A DNA stretch of 64,000 nucleotides from Pratylenchus scribneri. Lineage: Eukaryota > Nematoda > Chromadorea > Rhabditida > Pratylenchidae. The position numbers and the translations under genes are program-made. The stretch is from the NCBI GenBank assembly GCA_030063045.1, contig JAQSEB010000109.1, positions 1,426,001 to 1,490,000 of the forward strand, in the 5' to 3' direction. Positions within the stretch are counted from its first letter, which is position 1; every line of letters starts with the position of its first letter. Shown piece after piece: positions 35,521 through 48,087 of this stretch. The notes under the pieces are model-generated. The model did no database searches and was not told the DNA's origin. It saw only the letters and a program-made list of their open reading frames with translations.

Positions 35521-38500
35521 ATTTTATTTTTAATAAAAATTCCATTTTTTCCAAATTGACCAAAGAAGTGGACGAGGAATTCGAGAAAAATATCAAAATT
35601 CATTTTCCCAAATTGGCTGTTCAAATGTGGGAACTCTGCAAAAACTTTTCGAATTTGGATGTAAGTGGAAAAATGGAGATAATAGGAAATTATATTGATT
35701 AATGACATTCGATTCATCAATATTTATTGAATAAATTGGGGAAATATTAATTTGGGGTAAATTATATCAAATAAGCGAAAGTTAAACTGGTTAAATTTCA
35801 ATTCAAAATAACTTATTAGGTTTAAACCGATTAAATCGATTTAAATTTGATTTTTATAACAAAATCAATCCTATTGAAAAGATTGGGTGATAGATAAGGC
35901 TACAAGAAAATTAGAAGAACATTAAAAATTGGCAACAATATAAACATGAAATTATATTTTAAAATAAATGCAAAATTTCAATTTTACATAATTTCTAGTT
36001 GGAAAAGAAAGATTCTGCCGAAAATGAGGAAAAAACGGAAACGATTGTTGCCCTTAAAAGGGAATTGAAAATAGATATTGAGGTTATTGATACCAAATTG
36101 ACTAAAATTCTTGGCAAAATAGAAGAAAATGAGCAAAATTCCAATAGCAAGGAAGAGAATAAAATAGAAGAAAAATCTGGAAAACAAAATGAAGTAAAAT
36201 TGCCAGAATTGGACAAAAGATTGGCAAAATTGCTGAAAAATCAAAACCAATTTGTCGTAAAATATTCCATATTTTTTTAATAAATTACCTTTTTTATATA
36301 ATAGAAGATGCAGCGGGACGGACATATTCAGTGCATGAACGACTTAATTTCCTCAAAATCCATTATTTAACAAAAAACAACATGCCCGCCTTGGATTTTA
36401 TTGTATAAATACGGAATAATTTTAATTAATTTTTAAGTTTATTAATGCTTAAGAATAAGTCTATTAAAATTTTACAATTATATTAGGAAAAGATAGTTAA
36501 TTCGATTTTGATTTCTCCTAACAAAAAAAATAAAAAGCGGACAATGTTATTTATGATTTAAAATTAAAATTTTTATTTTGATCTTAAAATCTTAATTTTT
36601 CATGTATATGTTGCGGTCGATTTGGAGAAAATGGTCATTTCTGGAGATGGCCAAAGGTGAAATTGGCCATTTCTGGAGATGGCCAAAGGTGAAATTGGCT
36701 ATTTCCGGGGATGGCCAAGGGCGAAATTGGCCATTTCCGGGGATGGCCAAAGGTGAAATTGGCTATTTCCGGGGATGGCCAAGGGCGAAATTGGCCATTT
36801 CCGGGGATGGCCAAGAGCAAAATTAGCCATTTCCGGGAATGGCAAAATTTTCAGGCTGGCTCATTTGGGGAATCTCGGCTTCTAGACATCGTAGGAATTC
36901 GAGAGTGGGCCCATTCGACACGACAAAGATGATTTAGTCTATGAAATTTAAATTACAGACTGGTATAACCCTAATTCTAGCCCCTACCCTTAATCCCATG
37001 CTCCGAATCTTAACCCTAACCTTATCCCCCATACCGGTCTGTAATTTAAATTCATAGACTTAATAGATGCTGGGTCGAAAGATCACTCTAGAATCTGTAC
37101 GATGCCTAGAAATTGAGATTCCACAAACGAGCCAATTCCCCAAATTAGCCGTTACATATATAATTTTATTTTACTTAAAAAATCTGACATCCCTAGGTCA
37201 ATATTAAAAAAAATAAAATTTTATTTTATTTTTTTTATTTATTTAGGAAGCAATTTTGCCACTAGCAGACGGATTGCATAAAGATGCACAGCAGATGTCC
37301 GACGTGGTTGGCATATTTCTCATGGAAAGACAAAAGAAAGCGTAAGAAAGGGATTTGGTGGAAATATATTATTTGAAAAAAAAAATAATTAATCAGAAAC
37401 CGGTTTTAAACCCTACAAACCTTATACCATTTTGTAGATCTCGTCGAGTCGCATCGATTGGTATTTATTTTGTCATGGTTTGGTCAAAAATAAATAGTAT
37501 TAAATATTTCTTCCAATTTTTAGTTTTGAACTCTTTTATTTTGGGCCAAATCATCAAAATATATACAAATCGATGCGTCTCGATGAAATCTACAAAATGT
37601 TATAAGGTTTGTAGGGTTTATTTAAAACCGGTTTCTGATTTATTAAGAGTCGAAATGGTTCACATTTGTACCATTGTGGACATGACCACATTTATATTAT
37701 TGTGGAGATGACCTAGCACCGTTTAAAAGATTGCCCTCTCAGTTAGCAGAAAGAAATAATTTTTTAAATAAAAAACTAGAATGGATATGTTACACCTAAT
37801 TTTGGAAATTGACGATTTCCGGAATTCATCAAGCAATTTGGTTGACGAATTTTGGAAATCTCGTTTTCTAGGCATCGTACAGACTCGAGAGTTGGTTCAT
37901 TCGACTCGGCATAGTCGATTTACTATATAAAATTTCAATTTCATACTGGTTTAGGTGCTAGGGTTAGGGTAGGGGCGGCATGGGTTTTTAGCGGCTAATA
38001 AGGCTATTTTGAAATATGAATCTTAAAGGGAAAGCTCATAACCAGTGTTGTAAAAACGTCTGTCTTTCATCTCGTCCTCGTCTTCGTCCTCGTCTCGCCC
38101 TAGAAAAAAGATGAAATGAAGAGGACGAAAGACGAGTGGGAAAAAGGGTAGAGACAAAGAGTACTGATTTACATGCACGAAAACGTGCCTAATTATGCAA
38201 ATTTAGGAAAAAAAAATGTCTTAATTTATGCAAAATTAACCAAAATTTTCATAAAAATATGCAATTTTTCAATTTTTATTGCATTTTTGAACGACAATTT
38301 TTTCCAAAAATATGCCAAAATATGCAAATGCATATATTTATGTGCATTTGCATATAAATCCGTACTCTACTCATAACTCTATGAAATTAAAATTCCTTCG
38401 AGTAAATCGACGGATATACTCCGAAGCCCATAAGCCCATAGTCCCTACTCCCTAGCCCATACTCTGATTAGGGAAAATCGCGCCTTCACCCTTCACATTC

Positions 38501-38674
38501 AGAAACGACAGAGAAGCGGGCGAACATGATAAAAGATTTGTACTATATATGGGAGAAAAGCTGAAAAAAATTTACGAAAGAATGATCCATGTTCATGAAT
38601 TATTGAAAGAAAATTTCGAAAAATTGCAAAGGAAAATTGTGGATGAGGATTCGGCCAAACTTTTCTATAATTGA
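35521..38674 (+). CDS. Coiled-coil protein, unknown family; model incomplete
   Basis: Exon-like blocks: 35521-35660, 35999-36256, 36305-36402, 37247-37341, 38503-38674. Block 1 to 2, 3 to 4 and 4 to 5 are phase-consistent; block 2 to 3 is not, so a small exon is missing, the gene is broken, or two genes abut. No start codon was located. Block 2 is a Lys/Glu-rich helix (LEKKDSAENEEKTETIVALK). Blocks 3-5 read HERLNFLKIHYLTKNNMPAL, EAILPLADGLHKDAQQMSDV, then GEKLKKIYERMIHVHELLKE and a stop after KLFYN. No family is recognised. Introns contain a 32-bp minisatellite and several palindromic elements. Confidence 0.5.
36633..36842. repeat. 32-bp minisatellite in an intron of the coiled-coil gene
   Basis: About six and a half copies of GGCCATTTCCGGGGATGGCC followed by AAAGGTGAAATT, with TTCTGGAGA in the first copies. 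GGCCATTTCCGGGGATGGCC is nearly its own complement, so each unit could fold. Confidence 0.9.
36855..37145. mobile_element. Palindromic MITE with telomere-like core
   Basis: GGCTCATTTGGGGAATCTC, CTAGACATCGTA and AATTTAAATTACAGACTGGT pair with ACCGGTCTGTAATTTAAATT, TACGATGCCTAG and ATTCCCCAAAT. The core is CCCTAATTCTAGCCCC...CCTAACC. Confidence 0.8.
37390..37642. mobile_element. Palindromic MITE, GACGCGTCTCGA superfamily
   Basis: AATCAGAAACCGGTTTTAAA, CAAACCTTATACCATTTTGT and CATCGATTGGTAT pair with ACAAATCGATGCGTCTCGAT, ACAAAATGTTATAAGG and AAACCGGTTTCTGATTT. The ends match those of the outer element at 48831-49440. Confidence 0.85.
37795..38485. mobile_element. Probable relative of the 36855 palindromic element, interrupted
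   Basis: GGCATCGTACAGACTCGAGA, a CTAGGGTTAGGGTAGGGG core and, further right, CTATGAAATTAAAATTCC and ACTCCGAAGCCC are in the order expected of that family. The arms are separated by unrelated sequence that includes a CTCGTCCTCGTCTTCGTCC stretch. Confidence 0.45.
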
Positions 38675-38811
38675 TAAATGGAAATCAATGGCATATTGGA
38701 AATATTGAACATTGAAGATGAATTTTGAATTTTATTGTTAATGATTATGCATTTTTTTCGGGTCTATAAAATTTGGTTTTTTACTCTTTATTTTTTGGGC
38801 TTGCCTATATT

Positions 38812-39147
38812 TGCAGACGAAGCGGTCTGGTGCCGATAATGGCAAAGTTGCTAGGCATTGATAATAAATAGCATTTTATTATGCATAAAATTAGCTATTA
38901 AATGAAACCAAATACATTGGCCAATGTTGAATATTCAACGAGTTATGGCCCAAAAACAGCAAAAAAAAAACAAAATTTTAATTAAACCAACGGTTTTTGT
39001 GGCCATAACTCGGTGAATATTCAACATTGGCTAATGTTTTTGATACTATATTATAGCTAATTTTATGCTTAATAATATGCCCTAAACAATGCCAATGCAG
39101 ATTTATCACGATCTGCCCCAGATGGTTTCGTCTACAAATTTCGGATC
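38812..39147. mobile_element. Palindromic MITE, family with CATAACTCGGTGAATATTCA arms
   Basis: GCAGACGAAGCGGTCTGGTG pairs with CCCCAGATGGTTTCGTCTAC; GTTGAATATTCAACGAGTTA pairs with TAACTCGGTGAATATTCAAC. A second copy lies at 49964-50453. It sits between convergent genes. Confidence 0.85.
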
Positions 39148-39252
39148 TACAAATGAGGTAACACGATTTCATGTCATTTTAAAAAATTCCAAATCCTTGA
39201 GTTGAGTCTCTAATTTACTCATCTTTCCAAATGAATTTTTTTCGGTATAAAA

Positions 39253-41600
39253 TTAAATATAATTCGGAACAAAATTATTGACAATTGTTCGTTCATTTAA
39301 ATTTTGATGTATATTTGATTTGGTTATTTCTCCATTTATTCTGCTATTTTGCGAATTTATATTCATTGCGCCACATTTGAAAATTATTGAAAATTCTTTG
39401 TATATTGCTTTCTGATAATTGGAACTAAAAATAATTTTATATAATTTTATATAAATTTTAAAACCCGGAAATATATAAAATTGGCAAATTAGCTGCTTGA
39501 GCAATTTTAATCAGCTGTAGAATTAGGCGAAGTCCTATATTTTGGGCAAATGGACTGAGTGTTGGCATAATAAAATTGCCGAATAAAGGACTTGGAAGCC
39601 AACAAAAAAATGTGACCAACATTATCAAATAAAGAGATCGCAAAACACGGCGATCTATTTTGTCTTGTATTTTTACAACTGTAAATTGAAATGTTAAAAA
39701 ATGTTCAATTTTCAATTATAAAAATTTTAGTATTCTGCTTTTACATAAATCAAAACATTAAATTAAAATCAGAAATCAGAACAATTAATAAGAATTATTT
39801 TCCAAAATCAGAATATTTAAGTGAAATTAGAATTCTGATTTTTAAATAAATCAGAAGATTTTAATAAAAAATCAGAATTCTGATATTCCATAAATTAAAA
39901 TATTTAATTAAATTCAGAATTCGATGTTTTCAATTCTCCTAATTCAAAACATTCATTTAAAATGATGATTCTATTTTATTAAAATATTTAATTAAATTCA
40001 GAATTCTTTTGTTTTTTTTTAAATCAGAATTTTAATTATACCAGAAATTACAAACTTTTGAATTGAATGAAAAGCCAAAGGAGCAAATAAACTCCCATTG
40101 TTCCAATGTTTTGGAAAAGAAGTAAAAATAAATTAAAATTCAATGAAGCAGGGCTCATAAAATCGGTCGGTAAGCAAATAACCGTTCTAAAATTAATAAC
40201 AATTTTATTTTAACGATCAACAAACACAAAAAATTTAATAAATATTTTATCACTGATTAATTTCTAATTATAAGTATTTTATTAAAAAATTCTCACCTTG
40301 ATTTATTTACATCCAAAGAAATATACTCAAAATAAAGAGCAGCCATTATGAAGGATTCAAGCGATGATAGAATGATTATTGTGAAAATATATTTACATTT
40401 ATGTTTAATGGTTTGCGATTTGTACCTATGAATTTTAAATTAAATTATAATTTTTATTTATTCCCTTATTGGCTTACTTTAATGGAAAAATGATAGAGAA
40501 AAATCGATCAATGCTGACCAAAAGTAGCAAATTTTGTGCAAATGTCTGCGCGAATGGAACCCAAAATTCAGCAAAAAAGCATGAAAACAATGGAATTGTT
40601 CTTTGGGTTATAGTCAATACAGTAGGCAAAATAATCAATGGGAATTCGGCTATACAATCGCTTAGGATCAAACAAAGTATGAAAATGGAGCAACATGAGG
40701 TGCGAAGACGCCTGAAAAATTCATATTTATTAATTTTTAAAATTTTTAAAATTTTACTTTAAATTGTCATCCCAGATTATTCATTTTTATTCCCAAAGCA
40801 TTAGGAAATATTTTTGGTAATAATGTCGTTCATACCCCACATTTTTTCCAAATTTTTTTTATTTTATTTAAACTAAAAACAAGTATTTAGGGGTTATTGA
40901 TGATGGAGAATAAGAATTTGGTATTAGTTTTTCACTAGCTGTACTGGCTGAACCGTTATCGGTTTACAAACTGGTTTCGAAAAATCGAATTTTGTTGTGT
41001 CACATATATTATATATCAATCGACGCGTTTCGATGAGCTGATAGCGAATATTCCATTTATTTCACATAAAACCCAAAACTAAAAAAGTTATGGCCATTTT
41101 AGTCGTACTGATCACCTATACACTTAACAAATTTTAAATGGTCATAACTTTTTTGGTTTTGGGTTTTATGCGAAGGAAATGGCAGATTTATCCTTTGCTC
41201 GTCAAGGCGCTTCGATTGATATATAATATGACTTAAAATACCAAAATGCGATTTTTCGAAAACAGGTAACGGTTCAGCCAGTACAATTAGTGAAAAATTA
41301 ATACGAAATTCAGATTCTCCATCATCAATAAAACCTAAATACTAATTTTTAACTTAAAATAAAATAAAAATTTATTTTGAAAAAATGTGGGGTAGGAACG
41401 ACATTATTACCATATTTTTATTTAATTCACACGAAATAAAAAAAAAATTTGCAATAATCAAAAAAAAAAAATTTTAAATTAATTACCAACAATAATTACC
41501 TATTTTTGATGATCACATAGACTAGAAAACCATTCAGAAATAAGCCAATTGAACAGATCAGGAATTGTACAAAAATTGACCAATAAAGGACGGAATCCAT
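39253..41600 (-). CDS. Seven-transmembrane chemoreceptor, srsx-like (receptor 1)
   Basis: Exons on the minus strand: 41600-41500, 40711-40478, 40425-40297, 40186-40056, 39678-39465, 39424-39253; 326 residues, all phases agree. TM1 is in LICSIGLFLNGFLVYVIIKN, followed by RLRTSCCSIFILCLILSDC (TM2). TM3 ends in the DRY-like SIDRFFSIIFPLKYKSQ. There follow ECL2 cysteine (TVICLP), TM5 (LFLLLFQNIGTMGVYLLLW), basic loop 3 (KIQDKIDRRVLRS), TM6 (LIMLVTFFCWLP), TM7 and the closing SGSNYQKAIYKEF, typical of srsx receptors. The protein should sit in sensory cilia or neurons as an odorant or peptide receptor; the ligand is unknown. Intron 1 contains a 600-bp palindromic element. Confidence 0.92.
40815..41412. 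mobile_element. 600-bp palindromic element in receptor 1 intron 1
   Basis: GGTAATAATGTCGTTC pairs with GAACGACATTATTACC. TTGATGATGGAGAATAAGAA, CTGTACTGGCTGAACCG and ATATATCAATCGACGCGTTT all recur inverted on the right arm. It shares the ATCGACGCGT motif with the superfamily. A half copy lies near 8185-8330. Confidence 0.85.
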
Positions 41601-43443
41601 GTTTTTTTATAATTATATGTTTATATTATCTTAAAAAATAATAATAATTTTACGATAATATAAAAATTTAGTTTAATAAAATTTAAGAGTTTTGCATTAA
41701 TCAAATATCTGTTTTGAATTTAATAATATTTTTTAATGACAAAAGCTTATATACATAAATAAGAAAAAATAATATGAATTTATTAAAAATTATTTATTTA
41801 CAATATCATTTTTGAGGCCATAAAACTTTTAAATCATTTACTTTTTTGGTGAAAAATTGAACTTTGATTCGGAATAAATAATTTACATTTAAAATGAGCG
41901 CTCGTTTTTACTGAAATATGTATTTTTATTTTATTTATTTCTGCACTCGACTTATTAAAATATTGTATAACGAAAAAAAACATTTTAAAATAATTATATG
42001 AGTAATTTAATTAATTGAATAGTGCCTGCAGTTTATGAGCTTCAAGTAAAAGAAATCGGCCAGCAGCAATAGCAATTAAAAGGAAAATAATTATATAGCG
42101 TGTGAATTACTTTTATACTGTCTATGAATGCCATGGTAATTTTTTCTATTTAAAAGTGCGTACTTCCCTAAAAAAAACCACGGAAAGCTTTAATGGCATA
42201 ACTGTATTTAAATAAAAATTTAATTCAGCATGGAAAAAGATTGTTTTCAGATTAGTTTTCTTAATGAAATAATTCATGAAAACTGGTTTGCTAAAATATT
42301 TTTTAAATGCGTGCCATTTTTAGGTGAAAAAGGAAGTTAATTTAAAGTCGAATTTACATGAAATCCATTAGGAAAATTATCAAGAAAAACATTTACAGCT
42401 GGCCGCCCTTTTTTCAGGGAATATTTAATTAATTTTGTGAGTTACAGGTGAATTTTACAAATAAAAAGCATAAACAATTAGTTTAACTTGAATTAAGATG
42501 AAGGAACAAAAATTTATGATCTTTGAATGAAAATGTTCCCTCTAAAGTGCAAGGCAATCTCGTCATTGGAATTTTAAGAAAGGTAATAATTTTAAAAAAT
42601 TAAAAATTACTTTTTAGGCGAAATAAAAATCGGAAATAAGGTTTAATTGCCAGCTGCTATTCTTGAAAATTTTACCTTATAATCAAATAGTACATTTTAT
42701 ATTCTGAAAGATAATTAATTTTTTAAAAAATTATAAGAAATTAATTTAATTATAATAATAATTAATAAATCATTGAAAACAGTGGGAAGTAATTAATTTT
42801 TATTTCAAACAATTTCATTTAAATAGCAAATAAATCATTGAAAAAATATGCATGAATTCTGAATTCTTTCTACCTATTATTGTATACTTTTGTACCGATA
42901 ATAAAAAGGATACAGTTTTCATTAAATAAACAAGGGAAAATGGAGTATTTTCCATGTCAGCGAATTTGGCAATATGTCAGAAATTTATAAGGCAATTATT
43001 AAGGCAATTAAAATGATTATTAAAATGTATTCAAAGCTTAAAGGTGTTGGCTTTTAAGATCACTCGTATTCAATATGCATGATTCTTTCTACGTATTGTC
43101 GTAATTTTGTACCGGTAATAAAAAATATAAAATTTTGCATTAAAATAAAAAAAAATGAAAAAGAAGGTCATTTCCATGTCGGTCGTTTTGACAATATGTC
43201 ACCAGCAGATAATAAAGTCAATTAAAATGATTGCTAAAATGTATTCAGTGCCTCATCAGGGTGTGCGCTTTTCAGAGCTATTCAAGTTCACTCGTATTCA
43301 AAGAAATTTATTTGTTATTTATAAATCATCAAAACTGCGAAATATGGAAAAATATATGTATGAATTATCCACATACATATATAATTCTTTGGAAATAAAA
43401 TGAAATTAATTAAATTATTAATTACAAATGAATTTGAATTTTT
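41601..43443. repeat. Intergenic region with a 225-bp tandem duplication (42848-43310)
   Basis: Copies near 42848-43075 and 43075-43310 share GCATGAATTCTGAATTCTTT-like ends, TTTTGTACCG-TAATAAAAA, TTCCATGTC, GCAATATGTCA and CACTCGTATTCAA. The ORF at 43155-43403 falls in copy 2 and is not conserved in copy 1, so it is not called. The region lies upstream of receptor 1 and downstream of receptor 2. Confidence 0.65.
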
Positions 43444-46126
43444 TTAACTATTATCAATCACTTGAATAGGTGTCGTTGAATGTATTTGATTAATTCTTAT
43501 TCTTAATAAACATGGGAATACGGATTCATAGCATTTTCGATATTCTTGGCTGTAAATAAATAAATAATTTTAATTTTTTTAACTTAAAAAAAATTAAATT
43601 TTTAAAAATTTTTCTGAAATATTTTTATAAACTTTAATGCAAATAGAACGGGTCCATTGCATGCCGAGGCGAGTATGTTTACTGATGTGATTAATATTTT
43701 TATCCAATCTGAATCGGATTTTTTGAAAAGTGGCAAATAGAATCCACTGGTTGCATTGATTAACCAACCAAAAATAATTATGCCCATTATCACCAACAAA
43801 GACCGCAAAATTTGCATATTTATCGTGTCCATCACTTTAAAATTTAATCAATTTTTTTATTAAGCAAAACAAAAAAATTACATTTCACTCGCTGTATTCT
43901 AGCTTTGATCAACAAAAACAAAATAATAACATAAATAAACAGTGCCAAGATTTCCGCATACGTGACTAATTGATACAAATATATTTTGCCGGCATCAGTG
44001 AGATAGTCCGAAAAATTGCACAAATAGTAATGGCTAAAACAGGAATATTTATTTTATTAATTTAAAACTTTTTTTGTTCACACTCCACACCAGCAGGAAT
44101 GCCAGAATGTACTCCCAAGGGGGGCATTTGCCCCTTTTTTGAGATTTTGCCCCCTTTGTGCCCCCCTAGCCGAGTTGCCCCCCCCAAATGCCCATTTTTA
44201 AAATTTTAACATTTTTTCCCTTTTTCGCCATTTTTTGGCTAAAATTTCACGCTTCGCGGCAAATTTTGATTAAAATTTCTCTCTTCGAGACCATTTTTAA
44301 CTTAATTTCTTCCCTGCGGGACTATTTTTGGCAGAATTTTTCATTTTGGATGGCATTTTTTTGATAAAATTTTCGCTGCGCCATCCATTTTTTGATAAAA
44401 TTTTTCGCATTTTTGACATTTTATAAAAATTGTCCCTTTTTTCAAGAAAATGCTCCCCAAAGTAAAAATCCATCTGGCATCCTTGCTCCACACTCATAAT
44501 TTTATCTTACTTTGCATTTGATGGAAATGTGTTCGAAAATAACACATACATCATCAAGCCACCAAATATTGCGCCAAGAAAGAGGACAATTCGAATATAA
44601 AAATTTTTCCATTCCAACAACAATAAATTTCGGTGGCTTAAAAATGGAAAAATTGGTATTAATATATATAGAATAGATGACTTTTTATTTGTGAACTAAT
44701 CTGGATAGTGAAGTGATAGCTATTCAAAAATAGCTCGAAAAACTGATTAAAAGTAGACGAGCGGGAAGTTGAATGTAATTCTGATTAAAAAGTTATAGAG
44801 TCACAAAAAATGGAAAGTGATGAGTACTTCCTCCATTTGTTCGGAATTCGAAAAGTCCTAAGGCGCCAGGATTTCACATAAAATTCATAAATTAAAAAGT
44901 TTAGACTGGAATTAGTCGAATATTGGTTCAGAGCATCGGAGGTTTATGGTTCATGGAATAAATAGAATTTAAACGTACAAAATTGGAAATAGAATGCAAC
45001 AGAGTCGTTCCAAACTGATGAATACCATCAGTGCGCATTGCATTGCGGCCCCAAACGATCCGGGCCATCTTATCAATACACAAATTTGCACATGCGCAAC
45101 ATTTTGGCCAGAGAGAACAAGCCAATGACCGGCCAAATATCCAGAGGCGAATAAAATAGAGGTGAAGGATTCGAAAGCGATGAAAACATTGAATGGGTTG
45201 TGAAGCTTTGATCTTTTATACGAAGTTTTGTATTATTCTTTTTTATTGGGTGATATTTTTTGCCGAGAGATTTGTGTTCTTTTGCCGAAAAATCGGATTC
45301 TTTCGCTGAATTTAAAATTTTGTTTGTATTTGACCCTAGAAAACCAAAACTTCAACCCATTTTATAGAGCTCATCGAGAAGCGTCGATTGATATATAATT
45401 TGTTGGGGTTTGGTTCAATAATGTGGTTTAAACAGTTTTAATACTTTAAATTTTGGCCAAACCCCGACAAATTTTACCTCAATCCATGCATCTCAATGAG
45501 TTCTATAAAATGGCTATATGATGTAGGGGTCTAGGATCCAGTACAAAAAAGTTATAATTAAAAATCGATTTCTCGGCAAAAGTAATCGATTTCTCGGCAA
45601 AAGAATCCAAATACCTCAACAAAAAAACCTTTTCTCATTTTGTATCTGTCTTTTTACCTGGATTTAATTGAGACATAAATAAATGATAAATTCAATAAAA
45701 TGGCAATCAATGAACAAATAAAATGTGTCGCATGGTATTGTAGAAAATATTCTGCCGAAAATCCACTGGCATGATATTTTTGGTAAATCTAAAAATAAAT
45801 AAAATATAATTTATAATTATACATCCCGAGTAGATATGGTTTTTTGGAATGTAGAATTATATACTCCTTTATTAGTATTTCCAATCACTCCTCGACAATT
45901 TAAATGCTTCTAGGCAAATTAATATTCGCTCAAATATAAAATATAGGTTTTTAAATCCATAAATGTAGGCTAATCGTAAAAATACATAAAATGATATCAT
46001 AAAATGATGGACGAAAAATAACTTTTCTAATTTTTTTTTTAATTTTAATAATTTATTTATTGTTTTTTCTACCTGGTCAAAAGTTGATCCTGGTGGATAT
46101 GGAGAGCCAAATGTCGAATTATTCAT
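43444..46126 (-). CDS. Seven-transmembrane chemoreceptor, srsx-like (receptor 2)
   Basis: Minus-strand exons: 46126-46073, 45788-45658, 45212-44979, 44636-44511, 44033-43882, 43834-43633, 43549-43444; 334 residues, all phases agree. After an extracellular N-terminus (MNNSTFGSPYPPGS) TM1 is ICSLIAILLNLSFIYVSIKS. TM3 closes with MVFISLERLCCILFPI, where E-R-L replaces D-R-Y. TM4 (IRIVLFLGAIFGGLMMYVLF), ECL2 (HYYLCNFSDYL), TM5 (YAEILALFIYVIILFLLIKA), TM6 (SLLVIMGIIIFGWLINA) and TM7 end in ALNQEYRKCYESVF, the srsx-type tail. It is tandem with receptor 1 but far diverged. Intron 4 holds an hAT-like element with an exact 8-bp duplication; intron 2 holds a palindromic element. Confidence 0.92.
44091..44485. 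mobile_element. hAT-like non-autonomous element, 8-bp TSD CTCCACAC, in receptor 2 intron 4
   Basis: CTCCACAC stands at 44083-44090 and again at 44486-44493. The ends are CAG-CAGGAATGCCAGAATG and CATCTGGCATCCTTG, imperfect inverted copies. Inside are G/C runs (CCCCCTTTGTGCCCCCC) and then decayed units resembling GCTTCGCGGCAAATTTT, related to the 31-bp arrays at 59160 and 61388 in inverse orientation. Confidence 0.85.
45250..45610. mobile_element. Palindromic MITE, GACGCGTCTCGA superfamily, in receptor 2 intron 2
   Basis: GAGCTCATCGAGAAGCGTCG and GATATATAATTTGTTGGGG pair with CCCCGACAAATTTTACCTC and CATGCATCTCAATGAGTTCT. The right end doubles CGATTTCTCGGCAAAAG; the left has TTTTGCCGAAAAATCGG. 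The same ends occur at 55550-55910. Confidence 0.8.
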
Positions 46127-48087
46127 TTTTTTAAATATTTATGCAAATTGAAAAATTATAAATTATTAAATTTAAATGGGCTTAAACTAGTTTTATTTAT
46201 ATGGCTATAAATTATTTTTTCATGTGACCTTAAATGGAATCATTTAAAAATTATTTTTTTAAAGAATTAGAATTTATTAATTCTTTCCCTATTTATAAAA
46301 CATCAATCCTTAAATGGCTAGTCGAATGCATCAAATAAATTAATGAAAGCAAATTGTATGAATTTTAGGCAGTTTCGTACTTGAAAATGTCATTGAAGAA
46401 GTTGATTAACTCTCATCAAAACAACAGTCAAAATATGAAACCAAAAAGTGTCAAGATAATTGGCAATTTTTGTATTTTGATCAGACATTTAGATTCCATT
46501 TTTCTTTTATTCTTAACATATTTCCCATTTCAAGCTCGAGTGAGAAAAAATTATTGAAACTAGCGAGAATAATGCTAAAGAATCAAGAATCTATATCTTC
46601 TATCTAAAATTGAGCCAAATATACTGTCATTGTAGAGTCATCAAATGTCGAATTTATTAAAAGGCTATTTTTGAAAAATTTATAAAATTAATAGATAATT
46701 ATTTACGAATAGATTTTGGCAACCAATCAAAATATTTTGTTAAAGTTCGTCGAACCATTATACTAAAAGATTTTTATTTACTCATGGATAAATATTTGAT
46801 GAGTACATATTTATCGCAGCCATATTTTCCGATATTGGAAAAGCAAATAATAAATGTTATCCATATTCCATATTAAAATTATAAAAAATGAAATTTTCTA
46901 TGTAATTTGTTGTTTCAAAAAATGAAAATTATATTTTATTATTAATTTAAAAAGATTAAATTAACAATTAATTTTCAAGTGGATAAGATTTAGCATTCAT
47001 TTAATTCCATTCCAAAGAAAATTGAATTTCTAAGTCCAATCCAATCCAATATGAAATATTGGGAAATGAAAATTATGATGATTGTAACTTCAAACAATGG
47101 GACATTTCTGGCCATTGTCACGCATTTTAATATTAAAATGAAATGTAAAAAATTTGTAGTGGTGGAAAAGTGTAGACAGTAAATCATTTAAATGATTATA
47201 TCAAAAATAATCGCCTACAATTTATTACTTTGGCGAAAAATATGATAGAATATTTTAAAATCCATTTGGCATTTGTATCATTTTTTAATTGACATAATGA
47301 CATTTAATTTGTAAAATACTCCAAATAACTTAATAATATTTTGTTGAATGAAAACCCTCTCACTTAATTAATCCTAATTTTGCTAATAAACTATATTTAA
47401 GGTCGGTTTAAAAAAACATAATTTTTTTGTATCTGACAAAAAATTTTTCTCGATAATGTAACTTTCAGCATCGTATAGGAAGAGGATAAATTTAAAAATT
47501 TTATAAAATGATTAAGACATTTTTAATAATTACTTGGCCGACGACCAAGATGATGGAACCAACAATTCGACTCAGTACTAAGAAAATTATTTTATAAAGG
47601 AAAAAAAATAATTAAAAATGATCTTATTCCATGCAGAAAAATCACCTCTTTTTTGAAAAAAATTATTTTTGGAAGAGCAAAATAAATTTTTTGGCAGCAC
47701 ACAAAAACATACATCAACTTTTTACGCCGATGTTGTCGCTTCTATATAAAACTATGAGAAGTGCGTACATTCATTAATTTTTCACGTTTATGCTTCCATG
47801 AATTATTTTAATTTGAAAATTTGACATTCATTAATTTTCGCTAATATTAACGTATATATGCCAATGAGTCTTGCCTCCTTTAAATTAGTGTACTTTTTAA
47901 CCTAAAATTTAGAAATATTAGTATTTAATTTGCAGAAAAAATAATGAAAAGGCGAAAAGATTATAATTATTGAAGATTTTGTCCTAATCCCATAACCTTA
48001 AAGTCATTTGAGATTTGATAGAACTTATCAAATTGTTCATAATGATATATAATTTGTCTTTTTCCTGTAAAAACTTTTCTGCAAATT
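46127..48087. other. Intergenic region upstream of two divergent receptors
   Basis: No gene is supported. A minus-strand stretch at about 47505-47585 reads as a possible membrane segment (VLSRIVGSIILVVGQVII), perhaps a receptor relic, but it has no partner exons. Confidence 0.4.

Noticed and set aside
36602..36932. ORFs over the 32-bp repeat on both strands
   Set aside because: Repeat translation in an intron; no homology.
43155..43403. 82-codon ORF
   Set aside because: Lies in one copy of a tandem duplication; the other copy has no open frame.
47505..47585. Possible fifth receptor fragment on the minus strand
   Set aside because: Only one membrane-like stretch, no partner exons or splice-consistent frame.
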